Source of the DNA: an uncultured Bacteroidota bacterium
Lineage (GTDB): Bacteria; Bacteroidota; Bacteroidia; Flavobacteriales; Flavobacteriaceae
Assembly (NCBI GenBank): GCA_902594745.1
Contig: CACJNF010000007.1
Span: forward strand, 1-53,071
DNA: 53,071 nucleotides
Direction of reading: 5' to 3'
The notes below the pieces were generated by a model. It ran no database searches, was not told where the DNA came from, and was given only the letters and a program-made list of their open reading frames with translations. Position 1 is the stretch's first letter. Each line of letters starts with the position of its first letter. A program made the position numbers and the translations under genes. Positions 30,642 to 39,052 of this stretch are shown piece after piece.

Positions 30642-31937
30642 ATGACTAAAATAAAAAACATAGTATCGAGGCAGATTTTTGACTCAAGAGGAAATCCTAC
30701 AGTTGAAACTGATGTAATCACAACAAACAATATAGTTGGTAGGGCTGCTGTTCCATCTGGCGCATCTACGGGTGAGCATGAGTCTGTAGAATTAAGAGAT
30801 GAATTAGACTCATACATGGGTAAATCTGTTTTTAATGCTGTAAAAAATGTAAATGAAATTATTTCAAAAGAACTAAATAACCTATCAATTTTTGAACAGA
30901 AACTTATTGATGAAAAAATGATTAAGCTAGATGGCACAAATAATAAGTCGAAACTTGGAGCAAATGCTATTCTTTCAGTCTCTCTAGCTGTTTCCAAGGC
31001 TGCTGCTAATGAAAAAAACATATCTCTATTTAAATATTTAGGTGATTCAAATTCAAATGTTTTGCCTGTTCCACTTATGAACATAATTAATGGTGGAAGT
31101 CATTCTGACTCACCTATTTCATTTCAAGAATTTATGATTGTTCCTATTGGAGCAAAAAGTTTTACTAACGCTTTAAAGATTGGTAATGAAGTTTTTCATA
31201 ATCTAAAGTCTATTCTAAAATCTAGAGGTCTTTCAACAGCTGTTGGTGATGAAGGTGGATTTGCTCCAGAACTAGATGGTACTGAAGATGCAATAAACAC
31301 AATTATTGAAGCAGTAAATAAAGCAGGCTACGAGATGAAAAAAGACGTAATGATAGCATTAGATTGTGCATCATCAGAATTTTACAAAGATGGATATTAT
31401 GACTATTCAATATTTGAAAAAAATAATTCAACAAAGTTAAATTCTAATGAACAAGTTGATTTCTTAGTTGAATTATGTGAAAAATATCCAATAATTTCAA
31501 TAGAGGATGGAATGGATGAAAATGATTGGGACGGATGGAAGCTCTTGACAAAAAAAATTGGTGATAAAGTTCAACTTGTTGGCGACGATCTTTTTGTAAC
31601 TGATTTAAATAGATTGTCTAAAGGAATAAATGAAAAAATTGGTAATTCGATTCTCATAAAATTTAATCAAGTAGGATCATTATCTGAAACTATCTCTTCA
31701 ATTAATCTTGCATCTAAAAATAATTTTACCTCCGTAATTTCTCATCGATCAGGTGAAACTGAAGATTCTACTATCGCAGACCTTTGTGTAGCTTTTAACA
31801 CAGGTCAGATTAAAACTGGTTCAATGTCAAGAAGTGATAGAATGTCAAAATACAATCAATTACTAAGGATAGAGGAAGAGCTTGGCGAAAATGCAAAATT
31901 CCTTGGAAAAGAGGCATTTAATTTAAAGCTTTCTTAA
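30642..31937 (+). CDS. eno: Enolase
   Basis: The 431-residue enzyme interconverts 2-phosphoglycerate and phosphoenolpyruvate. [17 protein letters not shown] opens it; GAIVSVSLA-type helix ([17 protein letters not shown]), the metal-binding Asp and Glu in ALDCASSEF and [14 protein letters not shown], the signature [14 protein letters not shown] and [14 protein letters not shown] are present. Length is normal. It is cotranscribed with carA (3-base gap), while gltA has its own promoter-like motif. Confidence 0.99.
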   Translation: MTKIKNIVSRQIFDSRGNPTVETDVITTNNIVGRAAVPSGASTGEHESVELRDELDSYMGKSVFNAVKNVNEIISKELNNLSIFEQKLIDEKMIKLDGTNNKSKLGANAILSVSLAVSKAAANEKNISLFKYLGDSNSNVLPVPLMNIINGGSHSDSPISFQEFMIVPIGAKSFTNALKIGNEVFHNLKSILKSRGLSTAVGDEGGFAPELDGTEDAINTIIEAVNKAGYEMKKDVMIALDCASSEFYKDGYYDYSIFEKNNSTKLNSNEQVDFLVELCEKYPIISIEDGMDENDWDGWKLLTKKIGDKVQLVGDDLFVTDLNRLSKGINEKIGNSILIKFNQVGSLSETISSINLASKNNFTSVISHRSGETEDSTIADLCVAFNTGQIKTGSMSRSDRMSKYNQLLRIEEELGENAKFLGKEAFNLKLS

Positions 31938-31977
31938 TTTAAATTTTAATTAATTTTTTTCTTAACTGCAGGTAAAT

Positions 31978-31985
31978 TAAATTTG
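31978..31985 (+). promoter_or_regulatory. Putative -7 promoter motif for gltA
   Basis: TAAATTTG matches TAnnTTTG exactly, 15 bases before the citrate synthase ATG, in the 63-base gap after eno. It would give a leader of about ten bases. Confidence 0.55.
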
Positions 31986-32000
31986 TAGAAACACCTAATT

Positions 32001-33296
32001 ATGGGAAAATCTGCAAAAATTGAATTTGATGGAAAATCTTATACTTTTCCTGTAATTACTGGATCTGAAAATGAAGAGGCAATTGATATAAATCAATTAA
32101 GATCAGAAACTGGTTTGATTACCTATGATCCAGGCTATAAAAACACAGGTCATTGTATAAGTGAAATAACTTACCTTGACGGAGAGAATGGTGTTTTAAG
32201 ATACAGAGGCTACTCTGTTGATGAATTATGTCAAAAAAAGTCTTTCTTAGAGGTTGCTTATCTTTTAATTTATGGAGATTTACCATCAAAGTCAGAGATA
32301 CAAAAGTTTCAAGAGGATATTAGAGAAGAAGCCCTTGTAGATGAAGATCTTAAGCAAATCTTTAAAAGTTTCCCTAAATCTGCTCACCCAATGGGTGTAT
32401 TATCCTCTCTTACATCTGCTTTGATTGCATTTAACCCTTTAAATGAAACAAAAATTTCATTAAAAGATACTGCAGGTACAACAGAAAAAGATAAAATGTA
32501 TTTATCTACAATCAGACTTCTTGCAAAGTTTCCCATTATGTCATCTTGGACGTTAAGAAAAATCAAAGGGTTACCTTTAAATTATAGTAACAATAATTTA
32601 GAGTATACAGAAAATATTGCGTATATGATGTTTGCTAAGCCAAATCAAGATTATAAGCAAAATGATATAATTGTTAATGCTTTGAACACACTCTTGATTC
32701 TTCACGCTGATCACGAACAAAATTGTTCAACATCAACTGTAAGAATCGTAGGATCATCATATGCTGGTTTATATGCATCAATATCTGCAGGAATTTCTGC
32801 CCTTTGGGGAAGATTACATGGAGGTGCTAATCAAGCTGTAATTGAGATGCTGGAGTTAATTAAAAATGATGGTTCAGATATTGATAAATACATTAACAAA
32901 GCAAAAGATAAATCTGATCCATTTAGATTGATGGGATTTGGTCATAGGGTTTATAAGAACTTTGATCCTAGAGCAAAAATAATTAAAAAAGCTGCAGATC
33001 AAGTTCTTAATGATCTTGGTATTGATGATCCAATACTTGAAATTGCTAAATCAATTGAAGAAAAAGCATTAAACGATGAATACTTTATTGAAAAAAAATT
33101 ATATCCTAATGTGGATTTCTATTCTGGTATTATTTACAGAGCTTTAGGTATTCCTACCGAAATGTTTACTGTTATGTTTGCTCTAGGAAGAATACCTGGT
33201 TGGATTGCTCAGTGGAAAGAAATGAGAGACTCTAAAAATCCAATTGGAAGACCAAGACAGATTTATAATGGTCCAACACATAGGTCAATTTCATAA
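32001..33296 (+). CDS. gltA: Citrate synthase
   Basis: The 431-residue type II citrate synthase condenses acetyl-CoA and oxaloacetate. It has the N-terminal beta domain of the large form, GYSVDELCQKKSFLEVAYLLIYGDLP, catalytic His in LHADHEQNCSTST (about 237) and MGFGHRVYKNFDPRA (about 315), and Asp in PNVDFYSGIIYRALG. The C-terminal FALGRIPGWIAQWKEMRDSKNPIGRPRQIY region is typical. It follows eno, an order I recall from many Flavobacteriia. Confidence 0.98.
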   Translation: MGKSAKIEFDGKSYTFPVITGSENEEAIDINQLRSETGLITYDPGYKNTGHCISEITYLDGENGVLRYRGYSVDELCQKKSFLEVAYLLIYGDLPSKSEIQKFQEDIREEALVDEDLKQIFKSFPKSAHPMGVLSSLTSALIAFNPLNETKISLKDTAGTTEKDKMYLSTIRLLAKFPIMSSWTLRKIKGLPLNYSNNNLEYTENIAYMMFAKPNQDYKQNDIIVNALNTLLILHADHEQNCSTSTVRIVGSSYAGLYASISAGISALWGRLHGGANQAVIEMLELIKNDGSDIDKYINKAKDKSDPFRLMGFGHRVYKNFDPRAKIIKKAADQVLNDLGIDDPILEIAKSIEEKALNDEYFIEKKLYPNVDFYSGIIYRALGIPTEMFTVMFALGRIPGWIAQWKEMRDSKNPIGRPRQIYNGPTHRSIS

Positions 33297-33301
33297 ATTC
33301 A

Positions 33302-35074
33302 ATGGATATCAAATCAGATATTTCAAAGTTAGTTTCAGTTTTTTTAGAAAAAAAATTTAATATAAAAACAAATGAAATTGAAATTCAAAATACAAAAAAA
33401 GATTTTCAAGGTGATTTAACTATTGTCCTCTTTCCTTTTTATAAAGAACTAAAAAAAGACCAGATTTCATCTTTTGGTAAAAATCTTGGAGAAAGTTTAG
33501 TAAGTAATTCTGAAAATATTAATTCTTTTAATATGGTTGGAGGTTTTTTAAATCTTACTATCTCTGATAAATATTACCTAAACTTTATAGAGTCAATTAA
33601 AGATGATGTTGATTTTGGAAAATCAAAAAAACAAAACGAGACTTTTATTGTTGAATTTTCATCACCAAATACAAACAAACCTCTTCATCTAGGACATATA
33701 AGAAATAATCTACTGGGTTACTCTATTTCAAAAATTCTCGAAGCAAATGGGAAAAATGTTAAGAAAGTTCAAATCATAAATGATAGAGGGATACATATTT
33801 GTAAGTCAATGATTGCATGGAAAAAATATGGTGAGGGTAAAACGCCTAAATCAGAAAATATTAAAGGAGATAAATTTGTTGGAGATTATTATATACTTTT
33901 TGATAAGATACATAATGAGCAAAAAAATGAACTTTTAAAGTCTGGTATTGAAAAAGATAAAGCTGATGATAGTACTCAAATAATGCAAGATGCTAAAAAT
34001 GAGTTAATGAATTGGGAAAATAATGATGAAGAAACACTAAAAATTTGGAATATGATGAATCAATGGGTATATGAAGGATTTGAAAGTACATATAAGTTAT
34101 TAGGAGTTTCTTTTGATAAAAATTATTATGAAAGTCAGACTTATTTATTAGGAAAGGATATAATTAAAGAAGGACTGAAGAAAAATGTATTTTATACAAA
34201 AGAAGATTCATCTATATGGATAAATCTTGATGACGAGGGTCTTGATGAAAAATTATTGCTAAGATCAGATGGCACATCTGTTTATATGACTCAAGATCTT
34301 GGTACAGCAGTTCAGAGAATTTCTGATAATAAAAATGTTAAAGGAATGATTTATACTGTAGGAAATGAACAAGACTATCACTTTAACGTATTATTTAAAA
34401 TTTTAAAAAGACTAGGTTATGATTGGGCTAGTTATCTTTCTCACTTAAGCTATGGAATGGTTGATCTTCCGTCTGGTAAAATGAAAAGCAGAGAAGGAAC
34501 TGTAGTTGATGCTGATGATTTAATATTTGAATTAATTGATAATGTAAAAGAAACTACCGAAAACCTTGATAAATTTAAATCAAAAAATGAAGCATTAGAT
34601 TATGATGATTATAAAAGTATCGCCCTTGGTGCTCTAAAATACTATATACTTAAAGTTGACCCTAAAAAGAACATTCTGTTTAATCCAGAAGAATCAATTG
34701 ATCTTAATGGAAATACTGGCCCTTTTATTCAGTATGCATATGTTAGAATCCAGTCAATTATAAAAAAGTATAATAATGAAATTTCTGTTGATAGTGGATA
34801 CTCTCTTAATGATAAAGAAAAAGAAGTATTGAAGATAATATATGACTTGCCTGTCGTAATCAAAAATTCATATAAAGAGCTTTCTCCTGCACTAATAGCA
34901 AATTATTTATATGATTTAGTTAAAAGCTACAATTCCTTATATCAAAATTTTAATATTTTAAATTCTGAATCCAAAGAATCAACATCTGTTAGGCTTTTGA
35001 TATCTCTTAAAACTAGAGATGTAATTAAGTTATGTTCTGAACTTTTAGGTATAGATTTGCCAAATAAAATGTAA
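33302..35074 (+). CDS. argS: Arginyl-tRNA synthetase
   Basis: The 590-residue class I enzyme charges tRNA-Arg. The N-terminal additional domain is followed by FSSPNTNKPLHLGHIRNNLLG (HIGH motif, about residue 117-138). In place of KMSKS there is SGKMKSREGTVVDADDLI (about 390-407), the form found in Bacteroidota ArgRS. The C-terminal helical anticodon domain ends in LLGIDLPNKM. It begins 5 bases after gltA and is followed by a bidirectional terminator. Confidence 0.98.
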   Translation: MDIKSDISKLVSVFLEKKFNIKTNEIEIQNTKKDFQGDLTIVLFPFYKELKKDQISSFGKNLGESLVSNSENINSFNMVGGFLNLTISDKYYLNFIESIKDDVDFGKSKKQNETFIVEFSSPNTNKPLHLGHIRNNLLGYSISKILEANGKNVKKVQIINDRGIHICKSMIAWKKYGEGKTPKSENIKGDKFVGDYYILFDKIHNEQKNELLKSGIEKDKADDSTQIMQDAKNELMNWENNDEETLKIWNMMNQWVYEGFESTYKLLGVSFDKNYYESQTYLLGKDIIKEGLKKNVFYTKEDSSIWINLDDEGLDEKLLLRSDGTSVYMTQDLGTAVQRISDNKNVKGMIYTVGNEQDYHFNVLFKILKRLGYDWASYLSHLSYGMVDLPSGKMKSREGTVVDADDLIFELIDNVKETTENLDKFKSKNEALDYDDYKSIALGALKYYILKVDPKKNILFNPEESIDLNGNTGPFIQYAYVRIQSIIKKYNNEISVDSGYSLNDKEKEVLKIIYDLPVVIKNSYKELSPALIANYLYDLVKSYNSLYQNFNILNSESKESTSVRLLISLKTRDVIKLCSELLGIDLPNKM

Positions 35075-35108
35075 AAAAAAAGTCACCCGAAGGTGACTTT
35101 TATTTTAT
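35073..35108. terminator. Bidirectional terminator between argS and proteorhodopsin
   Basis: The stem AGTCACC (35081-35087) pairs with GGTGACT (35092-35098) around a CGAA loop, extended by an A run on the left and a T run on the right. On the minus strand the loop reads C-TTCG-G, an extra-stable tetraloop, followed by at least eight T, so it is especially suited to end the rhodopsin transcript. Confidence 0.88.
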
Positions 35109-35119
35109 CTGAGTGTAAA

Positions 35120-35836
35120 TTACTTAGATACAGCAAGGTTGTACACAACAAGACCGAAACCGATTTTGTTAATTGCATCACCAACGTTGTATATTAGATC
35201 CATTTGACCCGCAAGGCCACTAAAGATTCCACTATACCATCCGTCAGTTCCAGCCATATATCCAATAGGATAAATAGCCCAACCTATAAGTACGAATTTA
35301 CATAGCATTTTATGTGCGCTCTCAACGTTACCACCAGCAGATTTAGCTAGCTTTGAAGCTCCACCAAACCAGATTTCAGCAACTATAGCAAAATACGCTA
35401 TACCAGAAACTAGACCCCATAATTGAGCATCTAATGGCCCTACGCCTGCTTCACCGAAGTATCCAGTAACAAGCATTACAGTTGAAAGACCTATTAACTT
35501 CCACAGCAGGCTTTTTGTAGCACCTGATGGTTTTAATATTAGATAAAACTCTACACACATTAATGGTACAGTTAAGATCCAATCTACATACCTGTAAGCA
35601 GTAGTTATATCACCTTCCATAGCAGCGTTTCTCATATAGTAATAGTGAAGAGCTGCGATACCAGTAATAAGAGCTGATACAAGCATAGAAGTTTTCCACT
35701 TATCTGCAACTAAATTCATAGCTGAGAAAAAGAACATTGTAGATGCTAACATAGCAGCAAATCCAATCCAAAAAGTGAAATCAACTAAGCTTAAATCAGT
35801 AGCTAAAACTGGTAAAATACTTAATAAATTTTCCAT
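35120..35836 (-). CDS. Proteorhodopsin, light-driven proton pump, green-tuned
   Basis: The 238-residue type I rhodopsin has seven membrane segments. Aligning RYVDWILTVPLMCVEFYLIL with proteorhodopsin gives the DTE motif: proton acceptor Asp85, Thr89 and donor Glu96 (97, 101 and 108 in the reference), the mark of outward proton pumps and not NDQ sodium pumps. His64 matches the acceptor-partner His75. Residue 93, the colour-tuning site 105, is Met, which points to green light. Lys224 in NKIGFGLVVYN is the retinal Schiff-base lysine. The start is the ATG with AATTATG. It is divergent from blh. Its base composition resembles the ribosomal genes, suggesting strong expression. Confidence 0.98.
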   Translation of the reverse strand: MENLLSILPVLATDLSLVDFTFWIGFAAMLASTMFFFSAMNLVADKWKTSMLVSALITGIAALHYYYMRNAAMEGDITTAYRYVDWILTVPLMCVEFYLILKPSGATKSLLWKLIGLSTVMLVTGYFGEAGVGPLDAQLWGLVSGIAYFAIVAEIWFGGASKLAKSAGGNVESAHKMLCKFVLIGWAIYPIGYMAGTDGWYSGIFSGLAGQMDLIYNVGDAINKIGFGLVVYNLAVSK

Positions 35837-35945
35837 AATTAAATTAATTATTGTTTATAGAAAAGTAAATTAAATAAAATAATGGAATAAAAAAATATAA
35901 TTTGAAAAAAAATCATATCTTTTTTTACGAAAAATTCAATGAATT

Positions 35946-36830
35946 ATGACGAAAATTATCATATTCAGAATAGCTGTTTTTTTAATTTTTTTAACATTAA
36001 GCTTCTTATTATCAACAAATTACCAGGATATGGTAGGATTTGCACTTGTTTTATCAGTTGGACTAATCCATGGTGCAAATGACTTGTTAATAATTAAGAA
36101 AAATTCAAAATCTATATCAAATTTTAGTCAATTTAGGACGTTTTTTGCATATATAGGTGTTGTTTTTGTTGGATTAATCTTCTTTTACCTTATTCCATCA
36201 TTTGCGCTAATTACATTTATTCTTGTATCTATTTATCATTTTGGTGAGCAACACTTACAAGCTATTCCAATAACTAGAAAATTAAGAAGTAATTATAGGG
36301 TAATCTCAATTGTATCCCATGGAATTATTCTATTTACTATAATTTTTATGAATAATATTGAACTTGTAAATAACGTTTTCTTATCATTTAAAATAAACTT
36401 TTTGAGTTCTAACACCTTGAATTTAATTTTAGTTACAGTTACAGTTGTATATATGTCCACTTTAGTAATTAATAAATATCTAACTTCTTTCATTATTAGT
36501 GAAATTTTATTTTTTGTTCTTTTTTATTTCCTATCATTGAGTTTAACATTAATCCTATGCTTCTCAGTCTATTTTATCTTTTTTCATAGTATACTATCAA
36601 TAAAGGACCAAGTAAAATACATCTATGGAAGTAATGACACTATAAGTTTAAAGAGATATTTATTAAATTCTATGCCATATTTTATTCTAGCCCTTATCTT
36701 TTTAATTTTGTTCTATAACTTCACTGAAATTGATAATAGTGATCTTCTTCCTATTATTTTTACCTTTTTGGCAGCAATTACTTTTCCACATGTTATAGTA
36801 ATTGAAAAAATGTATAGAAGCATGAAATAA
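35946..36830 (+). CDS. blh: Brp/Blh family beta-carotene 15,15'-dioxygenase
   Basis: This 294-residue membrane enzyme, with about seven to eight hydrophobic segments, cleaves beta-carotene into two retinals for the rhodopsin next door. Conserved histidines are visible: His42 in GLIHGAND, His98 in IYHFGEQ, His214 in FFHSILSI and His282 in FPHVIVIEKMY, expected iron ligands. It is transcribed away from the rhodopsin gene, with 109 bases between. TATAATTTG at 35896-35904 is a near match to the -7 motif, with one extra base. No carotenoid genes (crtE, crtB, crtI, crtY) lie in the window. Confidence 0.94.
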   Translation: MTKIIIFRIAVFLIFLTLSFLLSTNYQDMVGFALVLSVGLIHGANDLLIIKKNSKSISNFSQFRTFFAYIGVVFVGLIFFYLIPSFALITFILVSIYHFGEQHLQAIPITRKLRSNYRVISIVSHGIILFTIIFMNNIELVNNVFLSFKINFLSSNTLNLILVTVTVVYMSTLVINKYLTSFIISEILFFVLFYFLSLSLTLILCFSVYFIFFHSILSIKDQVKYIYGSNDTISLKRYLLNSMPYFILALIFLILFYNFTEIDNSDLLPIIFTFLAAITFPHVIVIEKMYRSMK

Positions 36831-36847
36831 ATAGTCTGTGCAATATG

Positions 36848-36855
36848 TATATTTG
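36848..36855 (+). promoter_or_regulatory. Putative -7 promoter motif for folD
   Basis: TATATTTG matches TAnnTTTG exactly and lies 13 bases before the folD ATG, in the 38-base gap after blh. Confidence 0.5.
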
Positions 36856-36868
36856 AAAAAAAATTTCT

Positions 36869-37744
36869 ATGAAAATAATTGATGGTAAGAAGATTTCTAA
36901 TGAAGTTCTAGATGAAATTAAAAATCATGTAGAGAGTAGAGTAAATAATAGAAAAAAAGTTCCACACTTAGCTGCAATTCTTGTTGGGGACGATGGCCCA
37001 AGTCAAACATATGTTAATAGTAAGATTAGAGCATGTGAAAGAGTTGGATTTAATTCATCTTTATTCAAATTCAACGATAATATTACTGAGGATGAGTTGT
37101 TAAATGAAATTACCAAAATAAATGAAAATAAAGAAATTGATGGATTTATTGTTCAGCTTCCTTTGCCTTCAAATATTGACCAAGAGAAGATATTAACCCA
37201 AGTATCTCCAGAGAAGGATGTAGATGGATTCAATCCTTTTAATTATGGTAAAATGACTTTAGGAATTGATACTTTTATACCTGCTACTCCAGCTGGTATT
37301 GTTGAATTAATAAAAAGATATAAGATTGACCTATCAGGCAAACAATGTCTTGTAATAGGTAGAAGTCAAATAGTTGGTCGTCCGATTAGTATTCTTCTTA
37401 GTCAAAACCAATCTTTTGCAAATGCAACAGTAACTGTTGCCCATAGTAGATCTAAAGAATTAGAGAAACTGTGTATTAATTCAGATCTAATCATATCTGC
37501 AATTGGTATTCCAAAGTTTTTAAAATCTAAAATGGTTAGTGATAACTCAATCATAATTGACGTTGGAATTTCAAGAGTTGTTGATGAGACTTCTTCAAAA
37601 GGTTATAAAATTGTGGGTGATGTTGACTTTGAAGATTTCAGTCAAAGAGATGTAATGATAACACCTGTGCCTGGTGGAGTTGGACCTATGACAATTTCAA
37701 TGCTACTAAAAAATACTCTAAAAGCTTGCGAGCTTAAAGACTGA
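36869..37744 (+). CDS. folD: Bifunctional methylene-tetrahydrofolate dehydrogenase/cyclohydrolase
   Basis: The 291-residue FolD oxidises 5,10-methylene-THF and hydrolyses the product to 10-formyl-THF, feeding purine synthesis. GDDGPSQTYVNSKIRACERVG carries Tyr48 and Lys52, the catalytic pair; QLPLPSNID and EKDVDGFNP with its Asp follow; the NAD(P) fold has VIGRSQIVGRP; and TPVPGGVGPMTISMLLKNT ends the signature. Length is normal. Its stop is directly next to the stop of the convergent membrane protein gene (TGA then TTA). Confidence 0.98.
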   Translation: MKIIDGKKISNEVLDEIKNHVESRVNNRKKVPHLAAILVGDDGPSQTYVNSKIRACERVGFNSSLFKFNDNITEDELLNEITKINENKEIDGFIVQLPLPSNIDQEKILTQVSPEKDVDGFNPFNYGKMTLGIDTFIPATPAGIVELIKRYKIDLSGKQCLVIGRSQIVGRPISILLSQNQSFANATVTVAHSRSKELEKLCINSDLIISAIGIPKFLKSKMVSDNSIIIDVGISRVVDETSSKGYKIVGDVDFEDFSQRDVMITPVPGGVGPMTISMLLKNTLKACELKD

Positions 37745-38614
37745 TTACTCAATCTTATTCATTAGACTATAAATTTTTAATATTAGTAGTCCAAAAATTA
37801 CACTAGATACAATAAGAAGAAGATTTGTTAATCCTGTTGAGGAAAATGAAAGTCTTATTAAAATAGTACAGATAATAAAACCAGTATTTCTCATTATTTG
37901 ACTATACCTTTCTGTATAAAGGAAAGATAATAGTAGAATAAAAACATCTGCAATAATAAGTATTGAGAAAAAAGTTGTGTAAAAAACTTCATTTACATAA
38001 TAGAAAGAGCTTGCAAAATTTGAGCTCATTCCAATAGAATACCAATCATATATACCTAAAACGAATAGTACAAGCATAACAGGAATAAGAACTATGCTTA
38101 TTATCTTCTTTGAATCAATAAATCTTACTATACTTTTACTACTTTTTTTAGTTTCAATTCTAGATTTAACTAGATTAAATAAATAAATTAAAAAAAACAG
38201 AATCAAAATACATAAAAGATCATAGGTAATTTGAAGATTATCAGGATTTCCAAACCAGCTTTCTGCGTTAAGATCAAGCTTTGGAATATCATAAAAAATT
38301 CTTCTTATGATAATTAGTGAAATGATTTCAAACTGTTTTAAAATAGAGGTTGTAAATGATCTCGGTAAATAAAAAATTAATAAGAATATCTCATAATAAA
38401 GAATTATTGAGAAAGGAGTATAGATTGCTGAAATAGGATTAGTTAATAATAGGCTTTCATTACCTATATTAATAATTGAATTATTATTAAGTAGAACTAA
38501 TGAAAGATGGAAAATAAATCCAATAGTAGCAGTCCATATTGTAAATCCTTCTATCTTTTTTCTGTTCTCCTCAGAGAAAATAAAGTCAAATATTTTAGAA
38601 CCAAGTTTAAGCAT
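37745..38614 (-). CDS. Multi-pass membrane protein of unknown function
   Basis: The 289-residue protein has about seven hydrophobic segments, starting near residues 25-43 (TIWTATIGFIFHLSLVLL) and ending with LLIVSSVIFGLLILKIYSL. Between segments two and four lies LPRSFTTSILKQFEIISLII followed by IRRIFYDIPKL, a basic, probably amphipathic stretch that vaguely recalls a gating linker but gives no firm family. I do not recognise it beyond similar unnamed proteins in Flavobacteriia. It is the last gene of a three-gene minus cluster after the NamZ-like and VOC genes, 2 bases after the VOC stop. No function is proposed. Confidence 0.75.
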   Translation of the reverse strand: MLKLGSKIFDFIFSEENRKKIEGFTIWTATIGFIFHLSLVLLNNNSIINIGNESLLLTNPISAIYTPFSIILYYEIFLLIFYLPRSFTTSILKQFEIISLIIIRRIFYDIPKLDLNAESWFGNPDNLQITYDLLCILILFFLIYLFNLVKSRIETKKSSKSIVRFIDSKKIISIVLIPVMLVLFVLGIYDWYSIGMSSNFASSFYYVNEVFYTTFFSILIIADVFILLLSFLYTERYSQIMRNTGFIICTILIRLSFSSTGLTNLLLIVSSVIFGLLILKIYSLMNKIE

Positions 38615-38616
38615 AT

Positions 38617-39045
38617 TTAAAGTTTAGTTGAGAAGAGCATTTCCATATCTTTAAATGATTTAAATTCAAGTGCATTACCAGAATTGTCATAAAAAAACAT
38701 TGTCTTTTGTTCACCGGGAAGACCTTCAAATCTGACATAAGGTTCGATAACAAAATCGATATTATTATCAGATAATGATTTTGCAAAATTATCAAAATCA
38801 TTCCATGGTATAACAACGCCAAAATGTGGAATTGGTACCGATTTCCCATCCACTTCATTATGGTGTTTTTTTCCTTCATGATTTGGATCCACATGAATGA
38901 CTAATTGATGACCAAAAAAGTCATAGTCTGCCCATTCTTCAGACTCTCTGCCTGGTTTACAACCAAGAATATTTTTATAAAAATTTTTGGATTCAGAAAG
39001 ATTCTTTACTGGAATTGCTAAATGAAAAGGTGATAGTTTTGACAT
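38617..39045 (-). CDS. VOC (glyoxalase-like) family protein
   Basis: The 142-residue cytoplasmic protein has the paired beta-alpha-beta-beta-beta fold of the vicinal oxygen chelate family: SPFHLAIPVKNLSESKNFY opens the first half and PHFGVVIPWNDFDNFAKSL the second. Likely metal ligands are His8, His74 and Glu127 (NALEFKSF). Such proteins include dioxygenases and glyoxalases; the substrate cannot be read from the sequence. I start at the ATG at 39045 rather than one 17 codons earlier, which would overlap the NamZ-like gene and add a poorly structured extension. It lies 7 bases after the NamZ-like gene. Confidence 0.85.
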   Translation of the reverse strand: MSKLSPFHLAIPVKNLSESKNFYKNILGCKPGRESEEWADYDFFGHQLVIHVDPNHEGKKHHNEVDGKSVPIPHFGVVIPWNDFDNFAKSLSDNNIDFVIEPYVRFEGLPGEQKTMFFYDNSGNALEFKSFKDMEMLFSTKL

Positions 39046-39052
39046 AACGGTT

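Noticed and set aside
35120-35836. Sodium-pumping (NDQ) or chloride-pumping rhodopsin
   Set aside because: The key residues are Asp, Thr and Glu, as in proton pumps.
35837-35945. An exact -7 promoter motif for the rhodopsin gene
   Set aside because: Only one-mismatch candidates (TATATTTT and TACTTTTC on the minus strand) were found, without a TTG at the right distance.
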